From NCBI GenBank assembly GCA_015655485.1, contig JAATEZ010000453.1, forward strand, positions 1-9,129: a stretch of 9,129 bases of DNA. Direction: 5' to 3'. The DNA comes from Lactobacillales bacterium (GTDB lineage Bacteria; Bacillota; Bacilli; Lactobacillales; Vagococcaceae). Numbering within the stretch: the first letter of the stretch is position 1; each line of letters begins with the position of its first letter. The notes beneath the pieces were generated by a model. The model did not search any database and was not told the DNA's origin. It saw nothing but the letters and a program-made list of their open reading frames with translations. This document shows positions 6,034 to 9,129 of the stretch, piece by piece. The translations under genes and the position numbers were made by a program.

Positions 6034-8310
6034 TTACATTCTGTCGTGGAAAGTTCTGCTGATAACATCCATTTGTTGTTCACGGGTCAAGTCGATGAAT
6101 TTTACTGCATATCCAGAAACTCGAATGGTGAAGTTCGCATATTCTTCTTTTTCAGGATGTTCCATGGCATCAACTAATTTTTCTTTGCCGAAGACATTCA
6201 CGTTTAGGTGATGAGCGCCTTGGTCGAAGTAGCCATCTAAAACTCTTACTAAGTTTTCAACTTGGTCATCTTCGTCATGTCCCAAAGCATCAGGGTTGAT
6301 ACTTTGTGTATTAGAAATACCATCTAAAGCATATTCATATGGTAATTTTGCCACAGAGTTCAACGATGCCAACAATCCGTTTTGTTCTGCCCCGTAACTT
6401 GGGTTAGCTCCTGGTGATAAAGGTTCGCCGGCCCTGCGTCCGTCAGGAAGACTGCCTGTAGCTTTACCATAAACAACATTTGAAGTAATGGTCAAAATAG
6501 ATGTCGTTGGTTCAGAATTTCTGTAAGTATGACGTTTCTCGATTTTTTCTAAGAAAGTCTTCAACAACCATACGCCGATTTCATCCGCACGTTCGTCGTC
6601 ATTTCCATATTTAGGAAATTCTCCTTCAGTTTCGTAATCAACAACAAGACCATTTTCGTCACGAATTGTTTTAACTTTTGCATATTTAATAGCAGAAAGC
6701 GAATCAATCACGTGAGAGAATCCAGCGATACCAGTTGCAAAAGTACGTTTAACGTCTGTATCGATCAAAGCCATTTCAGAAGCTTCATAGTAATATTTAT
6801 CATGGCTGTGATGAATTAGATTCAATGTATTTACATATAAGCCAGCCAACCAGTCCATCATATTTTCATATTTTTCCATCACTTCATCATAGTCCAAATA
6901 TTCTGAAGTGACCGCTTGATATTTAGGTCCAACTTGAACTTTGTTCTTTTCGTCGACGCCTCCGTTGATAGCATAAGTCAAACATTTAGCTAAGTTTGCA
7001 CGAGCACCGAAGAACTGCATTTCTTTACCAGTTTGCGTAGCAGAAACACAACAGCAGATCGCATAATCGTCACCCCATGTCACACGCATCACATCATCGT
7101 TTTCATATTGAATAGAACTAGTATCAATAGAAATTTTCGCTGCATAATCTTTGAAAGTTTCAGGCAATCTTGAAGAATAAAGAACTGTCAAGTTTGGTTC
7201 TGGTGAAGGTCCCATATTTTCTAAAGTATGCAAGAAGCGGAAGTCGTTTTTAGTGACCATCGAACGGCCGTCAACCCCCATACCACCAATAGATAATGTT
7301 GCCCAAACTGGATCTCCAGTAAACAATTCATTGTAAGAAGGAATTCTGGCAAATTTGACCATACGCAATTTCATTACCAAATGATCGATCAATTCCTGAG
7401 CGCCATCTTCAGTAAGAGTGCCGTTGGCAATATCTCTTTGGATATAAATATCCAAGAATGTAGAGATACGTCCGATACTCATTGCAGCACCGTTTTGTTC
7501 TTTGATCGCAGCTAAGTAACCAAAGTAAGTCCATTGAACAGCTTCTTTCGCGTTGACAGCTGGTACAGAAATATCGAAACCATAGCTGGCAGCCATTTCT
7601 TTCATTCTCTTAAGCGCGTTATACTGATCAGTGATCTCCTCACGCAATTGAATCACATCATCAGTCATTGTACCATCGCCGCAATTTTCATGATCTTTGA
7701 ATTTTTCTTCCATCAAATAATCAATACCATATAAAGCTACACGACGATAGTCTCCTACGATACGTCCGCGTCCATAAGTATCTGGAAGACCTGTAATGAT
7801 TTTATTTCTTCTGGCCGCTCTGATCTCAGGTGTATAAGTATCGAAAACGCCTTGATTATGAGTTTTGTGATATTTGGTGAAAATTTCATGGAATTTAGGA
7901 TTTGGTTCATAGCCATAATTCGTTAAAGCTTCTTCAGCCATTTTGATTCCGCCAAAAGGCATGAATGCTCTCTTCAAAGGCTTATCTGTCTGCAAACCAA
8001 CGATTGCTTCGGAATCTTTTGCTTTTTCATCAATATATCCTGGGGCAAAAGCATTACTAAATGATACGGTATCAGCATCCATATCCAATACTCCGCCATT
8101 AGCACGTTCTTGTTTTTGCAAGTCTTGCAGTTTTCCCCATAATTCATTCGTAGCATCACTTGGATCCACTAAGAAAGAACTATTTCCTTCATAAGGTGTG
8201 TAATTGTTTTTAATAAAATCTCTTGTGTTGATTTCTTCTTTCCAAATTCTTCCTTTAAATCCATCCCAGGCATGTGCTCTCGTTACAGCAACATCTTTTG
8301 TAGTTTCCAT
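6034..8310 (-). CDS. pflB: Pyruvate formate-lyase (formate C-acetyltransferase)
   Basis: This glycyl radical enzyme converts pyruvate and CoA to acetyl-CoA and formate under anaerobic conditions in the cytoplasm. The 758-residue product has nearly the length of the E. coli enzyme (760). The C-terminal RVSGYAVKF holds the radical glycine G733 (G734 in E. coli), 26 residues from the end. The active-site cysteines are C420 and C421 in AICCCVSAT; C419 is an extra cysteine where E. coli has alanine. TYGRGRIVGDYRRVALYG, QFFGARANLAK and the final TREQQMDVISRTFH are family signatures. ATG at 8308-8310 is chosen because AAGGAGG lies 8 bases upstream; upstream in-frame starts lack a Shine-Dalgarno sequence and would run through the promoter. 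The radical makes the enzyme oxygen-sensitive. pflA, its activase, follows on the same strand. Confidence 0.98.
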   Translation of the reverse strand: METTKDVAVTRAHAWDGFKGRIWKEEINTRDFIKNNYTPYEGNSSFLVDPSDATNELWGKLQDLQKQERANGGVLDMDADTVSFSNAFAPGYIDEKAKDSEAIVGLQTDKPLKRAFMPFGGIKMAEEALTNYGYEPNPKFHEIFTKYHKTHNQGVFDTYTPEIRAARRNKIITGLPDTYGRGRIVGDYRRVALYGIDYLMEEKFKDHENCGDGTMTDDVIQLREEITDQYNALKRMKEMAASYGFDISVPAVNAKEAVQWTYFGYLAAIKEQNGAAMSIGRISTFLDIYIQRDIANGTLTEDGAQELIDHLVMKLRMVKFARIPSYNELFTGDPVWATLSIGGMGVDGRSMVTKNDFRFLHTLENMGPSPEPNLTVLYSSRLPETFKDYAAKISIDTSSIQYENDDVMRVTWGDDYAICCCVSATQTGKEMQFFGARANLAKCLTYAINGGVDEKNKVQVGPKYQAVTSEYLDYDEVMEKYENMMDWLAGLYVNTLNLIHHSHDKYYYEASEMALIDTDVKRTFATGIAGFSHVIDSLSAIKYAKVKTIRDENGLVVDYETEGEFPKYGNDDERADEIGVWLLKTFLEKIEKRHTYRNSEPTTSILTITSNVVYGKATGSLPDGRRAGEPLSPGANPSYGAEQNGLLASLNSVAKLPYEYALDGISNTQSINPDALGHDEDDQVENLVRVLDGYFDQGAHHLNVNVFGKEKLVDAMEHPEKEEYANFTIRVSGYAVKFIDLTREQQMDVISRTFHDRM

Positions 8311-8327
8311 TGATTGGACCTCCTTAA

Positions 8328-8349
8328 AATTCATATGAAATTCATATGT
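8328..8349. repeat. 11-bp tandem repeat in the pflB leader
   Basis: Two copies of AATTCATATG plus one base stand head to tail with an 11-bp period, close to one helical turn, between the predicted transcription start and the Shine-Dalgarno sequence. The first copy contains the 10-bp palindrome TTCATATGAA (8330-8339). A third, related AATTCATAT lies at 8513-8521. This could be an operator or a short slippage duplication. Confidence 0.65.
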
Positions 8350-8368
8350 AACAGCTTTACAAGTAAAG
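8347..8368. promoter_or_regulatory. Overlapping dyads at the pflB transcription start, possible operator
   Basis: TGTAA-N5-TTACA (8347-8361) overlaps CTTTAC-N2-GTAAAG (8355-8368). Both are perfect dyads covering the predicted start point and part of the -10 box, so a bound protein would block transcription. The first resembles a cre but lacks the central CG, and its spacing does not fit the Rex consensus. The protein is not identifiable by eye. Confidence 0.45.
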
Positions 8369-8394
8369 TATAACACATCTCAAAAAAACTGCAA
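8367..8394 (-). promoter_or_regulatory. Predicted promoter of pflB
   Basis: On the minus strand the extended -10 TGTTATACT (TATACT at 8367-8372) is preceded at 16 bp by TTGCAG (8389-8394), a weak -35 matching TTG only. Extended -10 promoters often tolerate a poor -35. The transcription start would be near 8360, giving a leader of about 50 nt. Confidence 0.55.
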
Positions 8395-8536
8395 GCATTA
8401 ACTTATTGTTTTTTTAACATAATTATAAAGAAGGGACATTTTTTTTTGAAAAATCCTATTGTATCAACATATTTTATTTGTGAATTACTTGGCTAAACGA
8501 AAATAAGCAAAAAATTCATATTCAAAAATCTGTATT
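8395..8536. other. AT-rich gene-free stretch upstream of the pflB promoter
   Basis: This belongs to the 355-bp gap between parC and pflB. It is very AT-rich and has homopolymer runs of T and A. I see no open frame with a ribosome binding site, no RNA gene and no clear second promoter. The only notable element is the third AATTCATAT copy at 8513-8521. Confidence 0.6.
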
Positions 8537-8605
8537 AAAAAATAGTTAAACTGTACTATAACAGAATAAATGAAAGCGATTATTCTATATAACAGTCCAA
8601 CTATT
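8537..8605 (-). terminator. Long bipartite hairpin, probable parC terminator
   Basis: On the minus strand AATAGTTGGACTGT (8592-8605) pairs with ACAGTTTAACTATT (8541-8554): 14 bp with two G-U pairs. Inside, AGAATAA (8580-8586) pairs with TTATTCT (8563-8569) around a ten-base loop, with TATA against TATA in between. Six Ts follow. The stem is AT-rich, so its strength as a terminator is uncertain. It lies about 60 bp after the parC stop. Confidence 0.55.
8571..8584 (+). promoter_or_regulatory. Cre-like sequence upstream of pflB
   Basis: TGAAAGCGATTATT matches the cre consensus TGWAANCGNTNWCA except for the last two bases. It lies about 210 bp upstream of the predicted pflB start point, far for direct control, and sits in the loop and inner stem of the parC terminator hairpin, so it may be chance. 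CcpA control of pfl is known in streptococci. Confidence 0.3.
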
Positions 8606-8665
8606 TTAATATTCTATGTTTTCAATGATGTACTTTTTTAAACGCAGAGTTAATGGACATTCACT

Positions 8666-9129
8666 TTATTTTTCAGGTTCTTCTTCTTGCTTGGCTTTTG
8701 GAATGATTTTTTCATGCGAAGCCTTGATCCCGCCGGTTTCTTTTTCATCCGCCAGGAAAGAACCGTTTGAAGTTCGATCATTGATAGGAAAACTTGTGAC
8801 ATCTACTAGGATTTCTGCATCCTTCTGCGTCAGCAATACCAGTGTCTCGCTGATTTCTCCTTGATTCATTGTCAAAACCCGGTGCGGATTTTTTTTCAAC
8901 TCTTTAAGGACCATCAGGCCACGTTTAGCTCTGCCCAGCGTATTTAATTCCTGAGCAAGCATTCGTTTGGCGGCTCCCCTTTGTGTGATGATCAGGATCG
9001 GAGTATCTCCGTCCGGTAAAACCAACAGACCATTAACGACAAAATCTCCTTCTTTTAAATTGATCGATTAAACGCCCGCCGCTTTTGCTCCAGTGATCGG
9101 CACCTCGGTCAGAGGATAGCGCAGCCCAA
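8666..9129 (-). pseudogene. parC: DNA topoisomerase IV subunit A, C-terminal part, interrupted by TAA
   Basis: ParC is the DNA-cutting subunit of topoisomerase IV, which separates daughter chromosomes. Only the end of the C-terminal beta-pinwheel domain is in the window. Reading in from the right edge gives GLRYPLTEVPITGAKAAGV, then TAA (9068-9070). The same frame continues with SINLKEGDFVVNGLLVLP, then ITQRGAAKRM, RAKRGLMVLKELKKNPHR and a charged tail rich in K and E, ending at 8666. Family members usually have GVKSINLK here, so the TAA replaces a lysine codon, probably AAA. The product would lose 134 residues. Restart is possible but poor: the first in-frame start is TTG at 9023-9025, far from the nearest GGAG. 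GyrA is a less likely identity because the RAKRG-LRELK-NPHR pattern is typical of ParC. A truncation in an essential gene makes a sequence error a serious possibility. Confidence 0.8.

Noticed and set aside
8616..8864. Plus-strand open frame of 82 codons opposite parC
   Set aside because: It is a shadow of the conserved parC frame and has no ribosome binding site.
8666..9025. A separate small gene starting at TTG 9023-9025
   Set aside because: The same frame continues upstream as recognisable ParC on both sides of the TAA, so this is the broken end of parC rather than an independent gene.

Overview
The window looks like chromosome of a low-GC Gram-positive lactic acid bacterium, most likely Enterococcaceae (Enterococcus or a relative). 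That placement is inferred from gene content and protein style: a SpxB-type pyruvate oxidase, a family II manganese pyrophosphatase, a PFL/PFL-activase pair beside topoisomerase IV parC, and strong AGGAGG-type ribosome binding sites. No 16S or other marker is present. Every supported gene lies on the minus strand, so transcription runs from right to left.

In order of transcription: (1) 9129-8666, the 3' end of parC, entering from the right edge and interrupted by an in-frame TAA. (2) 8665-8311, a gene-free stretch with a long hairpin that probably ends parC, then the pflB promoter, overlapping dyads and an 11-bp tandem repeat. (3) 8310-6034, pflB, pyruvate formate-lyase. (4) A 158-bp gap with a 13-bp tandem repeat, a strong hairpin and a possible pflA promoter. 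(5) 5874-5095, pflA, the radical SAM activase, followed by a textbook intrinsic terminator. (6) 4888-3944, a LysR-type regulator with its own extended -10 promoter. (7) 3914-2985, ppaC, 29 bp behind the regulator and probably co-transcribed with it. (8) A terminator, then 2767-1649, an unrecognised gene split by an in-frame TAA. (9) A promoter and a cre-like site, then 1465 to the left edge, the first 488 codons of pyruvate oxidase (spxB/pox).

The metabolic theme is the pyruvate node. PFL with its activase is the oxygen-sensitive route (acetyl-CoA plus formate). Pyruvate oxidase is the oxygen-dependent route (acetyl phosphate, CO2 and H2O2). The LysR regulator and the unrecognised gene sit between the two systems, so either could be a local regulator, but the sequence does not prove this. 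Two cre-like sites suggest, weakly, carbon catabolite control.

I found no mobile element, CRISPR array, tRNA or rRNA. The most unusual observations are the two in-frame TAA codons, one inside a normally essential gene (parC). They could be real mutations, base-call errors or, much less likely, suppressed stops. I see no clear evidence for a novel multi-gene system. The least explained object is the split gene at 1649-2767.
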